A stretch of 64,000 nucleotides of DNA from Oscheius sp. JU75 (lineage: Eukaryota > Nematoda > Chromadorea > Rhabditida > Rhabditidae). Of this stretch, positions 44,636 to 56,652 are shown one piece after another. The notes below the pieces were generated by a model, which saw only the letters and a list, made by a program, of their open reading frames with translations, did not search any database and was not told where the DNA came from. Both the position numbers and the translations under genes were made by a program. The number at the start of each line of letters is the position of its first letter. Position 1 is the stretch's first letter. The stretch spans positions 3,782,001 to 3,846,000 of the forward strand of contig JASJZC010000002.1 of the NCBI GenBank assembly GCA_037178855.1. The letters run 5' to 3'.

Positions 44636-46961
44636 GGATCGGCTGTAGAAGGCCTGGAAGAGAACGGCTCCAATAGACGAGGTGACCAAGAAAGTCGTCA
44701 GACTGATAGCAGATCCGAACATGACCAAGGAAAGACAGAATGGCTCTGGATCCGCTGTCAAAGCTTCACGGCTATTGGGAACAGCCACAGCTCTGTCCAG
44801 GTCATAGACTGTCAGAGTTGAAGAATGAATGACCATGGCTTCCGAACCGAGCAAAGTGGAACGTTTTCGACGCGTCGATCCACAATGTGGAGGCTGAAAT
44901 TGCTAGTTCTCTTGATTTTCTTTGGAAGAACTCACCGACATCTCCCTACAGTTCTCGTCCAGGCTCGTACAACTTCTTATGGAACATTGAAAATTGACAG
45001 ATGATCTGGAGACATTTCAGGATGAGACGCTCTTGACTTACTGGTCAGGAAACTGGAAAATGTAGGCGTCGACGTGAGAAGTAAGAGTTCTGTCATCGTA
45101 TTCAGGTGTGGGAATTGTGTACTGATCGAGAGAACACCCGTGCTCATCGATGACCCTGTGACTGTTACCGTGACCGTCTTCTGCGTAACAGTCGTGAACA
45201 AGGACTCGGGAATTCGCTGGAACTGATAGGTTACTCAGAGTTAATGGAACTTACGTGGGCCTTTACAGCTCCATTCATGTCTCACCAGATCTCCGACTTT
45301 GACATGATGAAGAGGGTGTCCATCAGTTCCGAGAAGACGATATTCACAGCTGGGAGGCAGCGACTCGCCAGAGAGATTGGCACTGTCTTTCATACTGAGC
45401 TCTTTCAATTGACTGTTTATAAAGTGTACTCACGTCACATTGAGATCTGCATCGACATGGAATGTGCTCTCGTTGAAAGCACACTTGATGTGGTAAGCTC
45501 GATCGACTTTGGTGATAAAGCTGCCATGGAATGAGACTATCGCGACAAAAGAGGTGAGCAAGGAAGGCGGGTGTATCTGAAGAGAATTCATCAGTCTTGA
45601 CTCTTGTAAATGGAGTTGTCGCATTTCTGATTCTCACAGATAGATTGAGTTTTTGACTGTAGGATCATATGACCCGACTCACTAGTCTCAAACGGATTAC
45701 ACGCACAGATCTACTCACAACTCTGTCTCGTTTGGCATTGCATGCCCCCAGTGGAACGACCAGTTCAGCCCAGTTAGCTTCTTCTCTGCGCTGCCGATGA
45801 AGACTGTCACACTCGCACGGAGGACAAATTTCCGCCGCGGAGGGATAACTGGATCTGCTTGGTGAAAAGATGTGCGGGAGAGATCCTTTCCCTGAAAGTG
45901 AGACTTTCTTCTGGATTGTAGGGGTGAAAGACTCACCTTCTTTTGAACCGCCAATTGCTATGCTGGGTTTCTGTAATGGGAAGCCGGGCCGCGCTCTGGG
46001 AGGAAAAGCAGTCCCTCGTCCCTTCCACTCCGTCTCGTCACCTGGCTCCGTCTCGCCATTCATAATGATTGACGCTTTCTCTGGTACTGAAAAAACTGGC
46101 ATTCACTTAAACTTTTGTTCCAACCTGGTGATCCATTGGAGTAGCTCTTCCCACAGCCATTCGTGTGGAATTCTCCCTTGACGAAGAACCTGCCCTCGAA
46201 GGGACGTGCTGTCTGTACCTTCACCCGGATATTGTCCCTCTCGCAGAAGACTCGAGGCAGACCCACAATTTTATTGTCGAATTTAGACGATGTGGATGAG
46301 GTCCTCTGAAGAAAAGAACTGAATAGGTCAGTTAATCTAATGGTATGTTTTGTGGACAGTTGCGAAGGTCGGTAACCTATTGAAGTCGAGCGGTCAACCT
46401 TGGCGCAAGTAAACTGTTTGACTTATTGTCGTTTAGGAAAAAAGAGTATGAGTACATAAGACTACAGTTACAGTAACCCTTGAGCTCTCAATGTGTTCCG
46501 ATTCCCTTCAAGTATTATCTTCAAACCCAGGTTTACAGATCAAAAAGTCATTTTTACGATTGAAAAAATGAAGCTTTTGATGTTTTCTCCAGCTTTGTAG
46601 AATTTCGGAAATGTGGAAAGTTAGATCGTCAAACCGAAAAAGGCGCAACAGTTTGGTTGTGGACTTGCTTTTACAACAACTTAGCACTATCATATAGCAC
46701 GCAGTTTTCTATAGATTTCTTAGACTAATTCAGCGACAGACTGTAAACGTAGCATTCCCTGCTCAAACATTCCATGATTGTCATGACAAACTTTGACGAT
46801 CGATCCGTAAACGTTGCTTCAAGCTGCATGTTGTAAGTTGTAATCTGTGACCTACAACGAGAGCTCAATCACAGGGTTCAAGCCAGTTTATTCCCCTTCA
46901 AAACTAAAAAAAAAACGAGACCAACCAGGAAGAGAAGGAAGAGAAGAGACCGACAAATCAT
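44630..46961 (-). CDS. Cuticlin-like ZP-domain protein
   Basis: Nematode cuticle protein that is inserted in the membrane, cleaved and polymerised through its ZP domain. A likely first exon at 46961 encodes a signal peptide (MICRSLLFLLFLVGLV), joined across about 0.6 kb to SSKFDNKIVGLPRVFCERDN. ZP-N contains IRVKVQTARPFEGRFFVKG and GCGKSYSNGS; then VSFHGSFITKVDRAYHIKC, CEYRLLGTDGHPLHHVKVG and DLVRHEWSCKG follow. ZP-C has VHDCYAEDGHGN, VIDEHGCSLDQYTIP and DAYIFQFPD, with paired cysteines. A dibasic furin-type site (RRKRS) follows a CGS cysteine, and a C-terminal membrane helix (SLVMFGSAISLTTFLVTSSI) ends at TAG 44630. The first exon is the least certain part. Confidence 0.82.
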
Positions 46962-47372
46962 ACTGTGGTAGCCAGAACAAATAGAAGTAGTCTCTCTTCC
47001 GGAATAGACCGCCTTCCTCCCTCGCTCCCTCAATCGCGCGTGGACAGAAGGGGTAATGACCTGTAAGTGATCCGGACCAACTAAAGAGAGAAGAGACCGG
47101 GAGGCGAGAAACGGTCGCTCGAGAGGAGGAGGTGCTTGCCCTCGTAATTACAGAACACAATAGGTCGACCTCCAGACTGTCATTTGCCTATTGTATTCAT
47201 TTGACTACCAGAGAGGACAAGAAAAGGGTTGTAAAAGCATTCGACACGAGACTAAATCCTGCCAATGTCTTTCTGAGGTGAAGTTTAAATAGAACAAAGT
47301 CTCAAAACGGATACACGTTTATTTAAACACAAAAAGAGAAGTTAACAAGGACAGTTTCGGTTGGGAGTAGTA
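46962..47372. other. Intergenic stretch between cuticlin and SR protein genes
   Basis: Upstream flank of the cuticlin gene and 3' flank of the SR-protein gene, both on the minus strand. I see no gene in it. Confidence 0.4.
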
Positions 47373-48410
47373 TCAGTCGCGAGGGGAAGCCGAGCGGGAA
47401 CGAGAGCCGCCGCGATCCGGAGTCGGAGAACGGCTAACGGATCTGGAGCGGCTTCCGCCCTTCTTCGGGGTGGGACTGCGAGACTTCTTCGGTGAGGCGC
47501 TGCGATCGCGACGAGGAGAACGTTCCTTCGGACTCTGAAATGCCTTTTTTGGAGAAAGCGGGAGAGAACGACTTACAGAGCGGTTACGACGAGGAGAACG
47601 AGAGCGAGAGTATCTTGGAGAGCGGCTTCTCGAGCGACGACGAGGAGAACGAGATCTGGATCTGAACGAAGGAGGTAACCATATAGAAGCATCAAAGGAG
47701 TACGGTTCGGCTCGGCTACTACAGCAAAACAGCTACATTCAGCCTGCTGCTACAGCATAGCCAGCTACGGCCGATCTGTGAATTTGTCGATAAGATTGTG
47801 GGATTTTCGGAGGAAATTGCTATGGAAATGCTACACGATACAATGAAAACTGGAAATTAAAGAGCTGATGCGTTTTTAGGGAAAAAAAGTTATCAATATC
47901 GACGAAATATTGAGCTTTTTTATAGTGTTCCTTGGAAAGCTGACAAGGAACTCAATCTTACCCTTCTATGCTCGTCATTCGTCGACTATTTCTCAAAAAA
48001 AAAGTCAAAGAACTAACCTGCCACGGCCTCCTCTTTCGTCGATGACGCGCTCGTATCGAGCCACAGATACACGAAGGGCCCTTCCGTCAACGTGTTTTCC
48101 ATCGGTACGTTCTTGGGCATGTTCGGCATCACGACGACTAAAAAAGGTTGTTACTTGGGCTAAAGACGAGACAACTTACTTGTGGAAGCGTACAAACGCA
48201 AATCCACGACTTTGACGGCTGTACTTGTCTCGTGGAATGTGAATGTCTCCAATGTCGCCGTAGCGCTCGAAAAGATGGCGAAGATCCTGCTGCGACGTAC
48301 TGTAGGAAATGTTGTCTACCTGAATAGAGAGAATTTAGATCAGAATAGTACAGAAATACCTTGAGGGAATGCATGCCGTCGATGGACGGTGGGGCACGAC
48401 GAGATGACAT
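47373..48410 (-). CDS. SRSF2: SR-family splicing factor (SRSF2-like)
   Basis: Nuclear SR protein that binds exonic enhancers and recruits the spliceosome. The start at 48410 ([18 protein letters not shown]) is followed after a short intron by one [43 protein letters not shown] (RNP1-type core RGFAFVRF), then [22 protein letters not shown] hinge leads to an RS domain spread over two or three exons, with repeats such as [15 protein letters not shown] and [10 protein letters not shown] before the stop at 47373. The single RRM plus RS tail and the [14 protein letters not shown] start are typical of SRSF2 (RSP-4 in Caenorhabditis). The 350-base intron about 47665-48017 is long for this gene and could host a poison exon as in other SR genes, but I see none clearly. 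Confidence 0.92.
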
Positions 48411-48879
48411 CTCTTCAGCTGAAAATAAGGATTATAGAATCTTTTCTGGTAAGGGAAGAGATGAAGAAAAAAAGCCGATATGAGAAGAGCGATCCTTGGA
48501 AGGTGTTTGGTGGATATCGATTTGTTTGCGAAGCTATGGGAAGATTTCGAAAGAACCTGAAGAATTTAAGCTTTTATGAACAAAATCTGAAGAATAATCA
48601 CGTTTCTGATGCCTTGTGATGCTTCCAGGCCCGATAGAACAAATCAAAGAAGCATAAAATCGTACATGGATGAGGGAACTGATACAGAGAAATGGCAGCA
48701 AATCGAAAAGAAAGCTGCGACACCGTGTTTGCGCCGGCACTTTTAGGACGTCATTCAAAATATGCTGGCGCTATTTGCGACCGGTTACGATCAGCGTCGC
48801 ATACGGTCGTTCTAAACAATTTTTGCAGAGGCATCATTTTTATTCTGTTTATTGCATAAAATTTTGGTTTCCGGAACAA
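48411..48879. promoter_or_regulatory. Divergent promoter region, SR protein and MYND genes
   Basis: The two genes start 469 bases apart and point away from each other, so both promoters must lie here. No TATA box or known element stands out. Confidence 0.4.
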
Positions 48880-49730
48880 ATGGATCATCACGTCGTCAAC
48901 GCGGATCTGCTGGGGCATGTGGACCAGCATCATCAAATGCTGGAGCAACATCCGGACCACAACCACCATCTGGGTGATCCGAATGGAGATCATCATCATC
49001 AGGTTTGTTTTTCCTTCTTTTTCACTTGGATCACATAAGAAGGCACTCGGAAACGATGAGAGATGCCGTGGCTACCGTATACCACAGCCGTTTTGCAAGG
49101 GTTGGTACCAAGCTTGGCGCTCACTTTGCATTCGCACTGAATTAGACAAAAAGCTAAGCCTAAGCTAACAATTTTGGGTGGCAATGGAAAACTGGGTCCA
49201 AGGAGGAGACCAGTGTGAAAGTGCGAAAAGGATCCTGGCCGATTTGCAAAAGATTTGGCTACAAAACTACACAGCACAGCGGGAAAAATGTCTCATCGAT
49301 CTCACAGAAAAGGTATTTTAATTTGGTTCTTCTCTGTAAACACATTCTCAGCTCCATGAAGAATTTCTGGCTGACGAGGAGAAAACAAGGAACGAGCTCT
49401 GTCAACAGTTCAAAGAGGAATTGGAGACGACAAAAGTGGAGCTGGAGAAGAAATTCCAAGGAAATCTGAAGGCAGAAGTGACCGGGATGGAAGAACGACA
49501 CAAGAAGGATCTGGAAGTGATCAAGAGGCAGCAGTGGTGTTGGCAGTGCGAAAAAGAGGTTTGTTTTTAGGAGTTTGCCTCATCTTTCTTTCCTCTTTCA
49601 GGCAATTTATCCCTGCTGCTGGAATACGTCCTACTGCTGCGTCGAATGCCAGCAAGCCCATTGGCCTTCGCACAAAAAGTACTGTAGACGAAAGAAGGGC
49701 GGAGGAGGGCCCGGTCTTCAACGAAATTGA
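48880..49730 (+). CDS. Short MYND-finger adaptor (BRA-1/BS69-like)
   Basis: Exon 1 (48880-49002) encodes [20 protein letters not shown] followed by a His-rich run. It joins in phase to 49214 ([20 protein letters not shown]). A coiled coil follows ([38 protein letters not shown]), then a C-terminal MYND zinc finger: [14 protein letters not shown], then [20 protein letters not shown] and YCRRKK. This order and about 185-residue size match the nematode BRA-1/BRA-2 proteins, short relatives of ZMYND11/BS69 that bind BMP-type receptors and PxLxP partners. An alternative internal start (MENWVQGGD, 49184) would bypass the His-rich exon, since no acceptor joins it in frame. It is tail-to-tail with NUDT9, with 58 bases between stops. 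Confidence 0.82.
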
Positions 49731-49788
49731 TCTCCCTCATCTCGAGTCATATATGTTTGTATGTTTATTCACACTAATTAAAACAAAA

Positions 49789-50737
49789 TCACTCTTTCTT
49801 TATCATTTTGATGAAAAATTCGTGTGAGGCATAAAGGGGCTCGTTTGAGTCCACATCAATCCAGCGGACATTGGAGGCATCATCGCTCGCCTGTAGATTG
49901 ACATCAGCTAAGAGACCTTCTTCGTCGTGGAACTGCATTACAACGGTCTCCATCCAGGCATTATCCGTATTTCTCGGGTCATCCACATAACCCCTGAATT
50001 CGGGCATTGTTACGGATAAAAAGGAGAGATACTTGTACAATTCACGACCCTTCTTCCACAACTTTTCGAGTTTTTCTTGTGGAACATTGTTCAGGGCTTC
50101 TTCGGTGAATTCTCTCTTCAGTGTGTCCGAAACAATCTCGCCAGGATCGACCATTCCTCCTGGGATCGCCCATTCTCCTGAATTTGAAAATTGGCAGTTT
50201 ATCAAGCCGAAAATACCTGTATCACCGCGTTGAATAGCCACAAACTCCATTTTTCCGTTGTTAATTCTTGTCACGACGGGATCTGCGGCGTGATTTGGTC
50301 CCCATCTGCCTAGAAGGCCTCTTCCACGTAGTCCTGTTCGTCCTATCGGATTCAATGGACGGCCCTCCTCGTCTAGTTTGTACTGACTGCATAAGATTTA
50401 GAAAAAATAAGAAAAAACACTAACCAGAAATGCGATTTCCTATTGATCTTTCCATCGACCTCGTTAAATTTGAAATTTCCTTTGTCTATTTTGGGATCGG
50501 CCCAGGATTGTCCAGAAAGCTTTGGATCGGTGTAATCTGGAGGGCTGTATTCTTTCCATTCCGTGTCCCAGCTGACCATGTTGCTTGGAACAACGCTTCG
50601 AGTCACATCGGACTTTTGATAGGGATGATCTGCAGAAGACGAAAGCTATGGATAGAGTAAGAGAGCAACTAACCAGTTTTTCTGCATTTTGTGTGGAGAA
50701 AATTCATAATAGATCTGTTGACGAGACGGTGGCTCAT
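49789..50737 (-). CDS. NUDT9: NUDT9-like ADP-ribose pyrophosphatase
   Basis: Nudix hydrolase that cleaves ADP-ribose to AMP and ribose 5-phosphate. Exon 1 from 50737 encodes a basic leader ([20 protein letters not shown]) that looks mitochondrial and joins in phase to [20 protein letters not shown]. Then come [40 protein letters not shown] and [10 protein letters not shown]. The Nudix box [18 protein letters not shown] plus TEEAL carries the REFTEEA metal-binding core typical of NUDT9. The end is [14 protein letters not shown] then TGA. Gene length and order of motifs match human NUDT9 and the TRPM2 homology domain. The enzyme should be active. Confidence 0.94.
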
Positions 50738-51150
50738 CAACAGGACACACTGAAAACAAGGTTGTTTACCATGGCAGAAGTTGTGTTTGGTCAGCGATCA
50801 TTTTTCTAATGTTTAACCAATTTTTTTAAAACTTTTCTTTGGTGAGAAATACCCAAAAGAAACATGAAGTAAACAAGAAAACCAAGACTGGTGTGAAAAA
50901 CAACAAATGATAGTGGATTTCAAAATTCCCGCAATCCCGCCGCGACTTCGATTCTGACGTCACAATTGTCATTCTCCTCCTGATTTCCTCCTTTCACCTC
51001 ATTGTTCGCTTTATTTTTTCTTTGTTATAAACTGCCTCCAAAACGCAGAAAAAGCGATTGACAACCCCACCACTGGAACCACAAAGCCTTCTTCTTCAAA
51101 ACCCTATTTTCCAGTGCTGTGCAACAATTTCTTCTTTCAGCAGTTCAAAA
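50738..51150. promoter_or_regulatory. Divergent promoter region, NUDT9 and NPL4 genes
   Basis: 413 bases between two outward-facing genes. It contains a TGACGTCA palindrome (CRE/ATF-type) near 50954-50961 and an acceptor TTCTTTCAG at about 51132-51140, ten bases before the NPL4 ATG, that would suit spliced-leader trans-splicing. No UBX-like coding exon for NPL4 is visible. Confidence 0.5.
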
Positions 51151-52925
51151 ATGGTTTTGGAAGCAGCTCCAAGTGAGAAAATGGACGAAGTCGATCGAAT
51201 TCTGGCGTCGGAGAGCGGAGAAATACAGCGGCCAGTCGATCCCAAGTTTTGTCGACATAATGCTCGGCAGAAGTGCTCGCATTGCCTTCCTCTCGATGCA
51301 AGCTTGTATTTTTGCCCTAGCAAGTTGAGTTTCAGCCCTACGACGAAGAATACCTAAAGGAGAAGGAAATCAAACACATGTCATTCCATGCCTACGTGAG
51401 GAAACTGACCAAAGGACATGGGAAGGGCTCTCATTTAAAGAGACCTCTTGAAAATATCAGGTAATTCTATCTGTTGCATTTTTCATACTTCATTTATTCA
51501 GAGCAGAAATCAATCTCAACTGCACCGACCATAAACCCTTTCCGAAAGGAATCTGCACGAAATGCAAGCCGCCGATGATCACACTGGACAGACAGAAGTA
51601 CCGTCATATAGACAACATCACATTCGAAAATCAGGAGCTGGTCAACGAGTTCCTCAACTACTGGCGTCTCTCTGGCTTCCAGCGCTTCGGCTACCTGATT
51701 GGAAGGTATATTTCTGTTCCTTTTTTATAACATTCTCTCAACTTTAGCTATCAGCCGTTCAGCGAAGTCCCTTTGGGGATAAAGGCGGTCGTGGCTGCCA
51801 TTTACGAGCCTCCTCAAAGTAGTTCCAAGGATGGAGTGGGATTCCTTGACGATCCGAACGAGGAAGCCGTAGAGAAGCTCTGCTATTGGCTTGGACTGAA
51901 GAAAGTCGGATGGATTTTCACGGATTTGTGGTCAGCTGATACCGCCAAAGGATCCGTTCACTGCACTCGTCACAAGGACTCGTTCTTGCTCAGTGCTGAG
52001 GAATGTATCACGGCCGGGTATCTGCAGGCGAAACACAAGAACATGACCGAGTTCTGCTCCGATGGCCATTTCGGCTCGAAGTTTGTCACCGTTGTTGCCA
52101 GCGGTGATGAGTCGGAGAACGTCAACTTCCACGGCTACCAGGTACATCTTGCTCTAGTTTGTAGCCTACGAAACAATTTCAGGTTTCGAACCAGTGCTCT
52201 GCCATGGTCCAAGCTCAGATCATCTGTCCCACGAATCATCCCGAGCTGGCTTACATTCGGGAGGAACCAATGAGCGAGAAGCAGTACATTGCTGATGTCG
52301 AATACACCGAGAAAAACGAGTACGGAGCCGAAGTGAGAAAAACGGGAAGACCCCTCCCGGTCGAATTCCTTCTGGTCGATGTCCCCACCGGTGTTCCCAA
52401 GGAACCCAGCTACACCTTCCCCGTCGATCCTCGCGTGAAATTCGTCATTGAGAACAGGTCGGCCGTGAACCAACATCAGGTAGGAATTCCATACTGTTGG
52501 GCTCAAAAGAAAATGTAGACCCCGGATAACCTGACCGAATACTGCAATGCCTTCTCCCTAAACCAGTTCCTGGAACAGGCCACCAACTTCCACTTCCTCA
52601 TTTACTTGATGACGAACCCGATGGTCAGCTTCAGCGACGAGGAACTGATCGAACTCTGTACGGCGGTGAAGACTCAGGAACGTGGGAAGGCTATGGACTG
52701 GGCACGGAACAACGAGAACTGGCAGCAGCTGGTCACTCTCTGTCACGTCGAAAACTCCATGGGTTCGTACCTTCTCAGTCCGTTCTAAATATTAGTTTAG
52801 GAGGAGCTCCTACCGCCGGAGGTTCCGGTCCCGAACAGCGGTGGTCGTGCAAGCACTGTACTTTCGAGAATACTGAACAGCGTCCAGACTGCAGCATGTG
52901 CGGTCTCCCGATCGACTTGAACTGA
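51151..52925 (+). CDS. NPLOC4: NPL4, cofactor of the p97/CDC-48 segregase
   Basis: Ubiquitin-binding partner of UFD1 that brings ubiquitylated substrates to p97. The zinc-finger region begins [20 protein letters not shown] and continues [17 protein letters not shown] and [19 protein letters not shown] with the expected Cys/His ligands. The MPN-like domain follows: [54 protein letters not shown] and [10 protein letters not shown]. It ends with [20 protein letters not shown] and a C-terminal NZF finger, [20 protein letters not shown]. All family blocks except the N-terminal UBX-like domain are present. The coding start follows closely after an AG acceptor, which may be a trans-splice site. Introns are short. 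Confidence 0.94.
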
Positions 52926-53033
52926 GACTCGTTTCCCCCTATTTTTACATGTACTGGTACGTGTTTTGCCTGTATAGTAACGGTTTATTGAGAACGGTCG
53001 GTAGTAAAGGCTTTTTACAAGAAGAACAGTTTG

Positions 53034-54709
53034 TTAGTCGGAGGTCTGATGACGGCGACGACTGGCTGATTGTCTTTCCATGGCGGCATGCTGAAGAGCA
53101 CGAGTCCTCTCGGCATCAATCAGGGAATAGCTGGGAGGACTGCCGGTCGAGTAGGAACGAGTCGGAATCATTGGTTCCAAAGTACTAACTGAGGCGTAGT
53201 TTATTCCAGATGCAGTGTGCTGAATGACTTTTATTTCGCTCTTATTTGTGGACTCACCTCCGGATGCCCAGCCAGATTGACATAACTCAGCTTCGGATCG
53301 GGTTCCAGTGGTGGAAGATGACACAGTAGACTAGCTGAGCAGCTACCCGTATCCCTGGAAAATCTGTGACTTAATACAGCAAAACCCACCATTTGAAGGG
53401 GAAGATATTTGGAGTAGTCGCTACAGGTGTGGTGGGGACGCTGTTGATAGACGAGGCCGAGTTTGTTCGAGCCCTGTGGAATTTGAAGGCGACTCCTAAA
53501 TGGTTCTGGGTCAAGGAAAGATGAAAAGTACCATTTCCATCGCTAGTAGGAGTGATATTTACATAACTGGGCGGAATGGGTTCAGGGAAGCTGTGACGGG
53601 GAAGAGTCATGGCATTGGACAAATCAAAGTCCTCGCGGTAAGGATTTGTCGACTCCGAACTGAATGAGTTCTGTATTGCTTTACATTTGAACTCACATAA
53701 TGTTCCCGACAATCTTCGAGCCCAATTCGTCACCGTTTCCCTTCGGAATTGCGTAAGTTGGGCCCAGAGTTCCGACTCCTCCCTCTCCGTAAGTAGCGCT
53801 TCTTGGTCTCGGAACCGGCGGGAGATTGTTCTGTCGGAACTTGCGATTGCTCAACGAGGCCGGACTCCAGGAACTGCCGCTTCGAGGCAGTTTCAGCTCC
53901 GAACTCACACAGGCTCCTAATATTTGTTCTTTCATGTTACTTTAAATTACCTTCGCTCCCGAATCTCTGAAGGGGATTGATCCTCCCTCTGTCTATCTCC
54001 GTCGCCAGGTCAGGAGCACTGCTCTGCGCCCGATCGCATCGTGTTTTACTGGCTCGCCGCTCTGACTTATGGGAACAGTTGGCGTTCTCTTGAACACGCT
54101 GCTGGACGAGCTTAATCATATTGTTTTTGACTGTAAACAAGGAGTTTGATGACTTCTTTTGAGAAGGAGAATACCCACATGGAATACAGTATCCGCGTAC
54201 TGGGTCTGAAAACAATGAAGACCTTCTCCAGTTGGACACCTCCGTCCACTCTCGAAGAAGAACACCCCTGAATCCTAATTTCCAATGTTATCAGCGGTTT
54301 TACCAGCCGAAGTATACCCATATCGCCTGATCAGATCCAGTGGCCAGCTCACAACTTCGGCCTTCTGTTTACTCTTGGTCTCGGGCTCCAGTTGAATCTT
54401 ATCCGGTAAAATTCGAAGCCAGGCTGAATAGAAAACTTTTTAGTTACTATTTTGACCTCACACCTAAACAATTCAAGAAGAGCACTCGATTAGATGATAA
54501 CTTAGACAAAAGACGAGGAGAAAACGGTCAGTGAACTGCAATAAGACGGTTGTTATGCACTCTTTATTGATTAAGAAAAACAACAAACCGTGGATTACTC
54601 GATTCCGGCGGTGTATGTAGACGCGGAACTTGGGAGCCGCGCTAGACTCATCGCTCTCGACGAAGCTCTGGCGAGCTCCGGCTTCTTCCGCACCTACCGT
54701 GTTTCCCAT
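53034..54709 (-). CDS. FRS2/DOK-type PTB adaptor, myristoylated
   Basis: Membrane-anchored docking protein acting downstream of receptor tyrosine kinases. The N-terminus MGNTVGAEEAG fits an N-myristoylation site. The IRS-type PTB domain is recognisable by WLRILPDKIQLEPETKSK, VVSWPLDLIRRYGYTSAG, VFFFESGRRCPTGEGLHCFQ and VKNNMIKLVQQRVQENA. The long tail is Ser/Pro-rich and carries tyrosine motifs: SYVNITP (pYxN, a Grb2/SEM-5 SH2 consensus), NPYREDF, PTYAIPK and NYASVSTLEP. Stop is TAA at 53034. One PTB exon join between 54440 and 54600 is not settled by eye. The FRS2 versus DOK assignment is not resolved; Caenorhabditis ROG-1 is a comparable protein. Confidence 0.8.
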
Positions 54710-54834
54710 CTGAATTTCGAGTAAATTGTAGAGAAACAAGATAAGAGATAGTGAGAGACCAAAACCTCGAGGAAAAGACAGTAGATATGAATAGAACTTT
54801 ATGACTAGAGAATAACAGCAAAATCAACAACCGG

Positions 54835-55791
54835 TCAACAAAATTGATTGAGGAATGACAAGAACTCTTGTTTAGACTTTGATAAAGCTGGAATGAAGTG
54901 ACCGCCGTCGTGTTCGATGGTTTTGTGGTCAGCGAACATTGAGGCGAGTCGTTTACTCGTTTCAGGCAATACGATCTGGTCGTTCAACCCGTAAATGTGA
55001 AGTGTGGGCAAATTGAAATTCAGAGATGTGAGATCACTATGGAGAGAAGACAGGCTGAGAAAACCGGAAAAGAATATGGCAAACTTGACGTCGAGTTGGA
55101 CCTTGTTGAGCTGTTCCATTGCAAGAAGGAGATGAACCATCGAAGCGCCTTGACTGAAACCAAGAAGTCCATCGAAAGGTCCGTTGTTTTTGAGGAAATC
55201 CAATGCAGTCTCGACAGATTCGTCGAATCCCTCGGCTATCTCAGTAACGTCCTGAAAGGAACAAATATAGGAAAAAAAATGAATGAGTTTACCCGTGAGC
55301 TGAACTGTTGGGCAGGCTTGGAAAACCACCAGCCGCGCGAGTCCTCCCTTGTATCGTCTTCTGGCACATTTGGTATCAACGGAGCTGTAATAAAACTCAG
55401 ATTGTAAAAGAACCAGTCAGTGGCTTTATTGAGCAAGAAGCAAAAACAGACACGTTTATAAAACCTCTCAATAGAAATGTCGCTTTCACTCCTGACGAAG
55501 TGACTCATTGTCAGTGCTAATTTTGTTACTTGAACTGTCCTGACTTGTCTTGGCAACTCAAATCCGGGATAACCCTTGACAGAAAAGCACAAAAATTGTC
55601 AAGTGTTACCCCAGATAAGAGGTGACTTGTGTTTACAAATTGTAAAGGTAGGATAAGAGCTTACCCGATAGAAATTCGAACTCGGCGACAGACTTGAAGA
55701 GCTTCCTCATACTTCCGGTCTTCTCTCGAAAAAGAACTTCATTCTGCCGGTACCCATGGAAGCACGCTATTCGAAGCTTTTGTCCGGACAT
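54835..55791 (-). CDS. OVCA2: FSH1/OVCA2-type serine hydrolase
   Basis: Small alpha/beta-hydrolase of the FSH1/OVCA2 family, esterases for long-chain substrates in the cytosol. The start at 55791 reads [20 protein letters not shown] and continues [20 protein letters not shown]. Next come [18 protein letters not shown], the nucleophile elbow [18 protein letters not shown] (catalytic Ser), [12 protein letters not shown], the acid in [13 protein letters not shown] and the His in [13 protein letters not shown]. Stop is TGA at 54835. All three catalytic residues are present and the length matches the family. An acceptor (TTTTTCTAG on the minus strand) lies four bases before the ATG and may be a trans-splice site or mark an upstream 5' exon. 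Confidence 0.92.
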
Positions 55792-55859
55792 AATACCTAG
55801 AAAAACACATTAGAATAACGAGAAAGAGACGGGTGCAAAGGGACAAAAGAGAACAATTC

Positions 55860-56116
55860 GAGATTGTTCGAGAAAATTCAAAAGATGTGAAACCGTGCGC
55901 TTCAACTCTTTTTCTCGCGCATTTTCTTTTCGCTTCTTTTTCTGCATCTATTTCTCTTTGTAAAACTTTTAGTGATGCATGTTGTTTGGCCATTCTACGC
56001 GATAGCCACATGTTGTAAGTATATGCTGACCAAAAACAACTGGATCGAATGCCGTGGAAGCGACAATATAAAGGATTGAAACTTTTGTAGTAAAGGAACC
56101 CTTGACGATGGCTCAT
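55860..56116 (-). CDS. Possible small basic protein upstream of OVCA2
   Basis: A minus-strand open frame from ATG 56116 reads MSHRQGFLYYKSFNPLYCRF and continues to LQREIDAEKEAKRKCARKR. It contains a short hydrophobic stretch and a charged helix. It could be a small gene, a 5' exon of the OVCA2 transcript, or chance. A plus-strand frame 56234-56443 with a membrane-like helix competes in the next interval. I recognise no family. Confidence 0.25.
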
Positions 56117-56652
56117 TGCCAGCCGGTGGAGTTAGATGCGCAGGTTTGCGTGCTATAGGCTGCGACAAATCGAGCCTGTCGCTTCGAAGAGCGAAAAAGA
56201 TAGAAAACTCTAGAAATTTCGCGTCGAAGCTGTTTGACAGGATTCTGTTGTCTTCCAGTTCATTCCAGCAGATACGAGCCCTCTCACATGTATTCTTTTC
56301 ACCAATTTCGCCACCTGAACTCTTCTGGAATCCTCTTTTGCTCCATTTATGCTCGTTTTGTTGCACCGAAGCTGCTCACACTACTCTTAGCCTTACTAAG
56401 AATATTATTCCTGTCCGCTTTTATTTTAACACTGTTCACTTGATATGAAATCAGTTTTCAAGGTCAACGACGCCTGCCATTCCTCCAAGCCAGCGCTTTC
56501 GTATCATTGGCTGACCTATTTGTCGTATTTCGCGTTCTCTATCTGCCCTTTGACTTCATTTTATTGCTTTCTCTTACCCGAAAAATTTCTGGCACACCCT
56601 CTTCCTTTTTTTCTTTGTTTCTTTCGATAATATCATCATTTTTTAGCCAATT
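56117..56652. other. Upstream flank of the DNAJB gene
   Basis: About 0.5 kb, pyrimidine-rich. A plus-strand open frame ends in a membrane-like helix (LLTLLLALLRILFLSAFILT, stop near 56443) and may belong to a small protein, but no convincing start or splice fits. A TTTTTTAG acceptor just before the DNAJB ATG suits spliced-leader trans-splicing. Confidence 0.35.
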
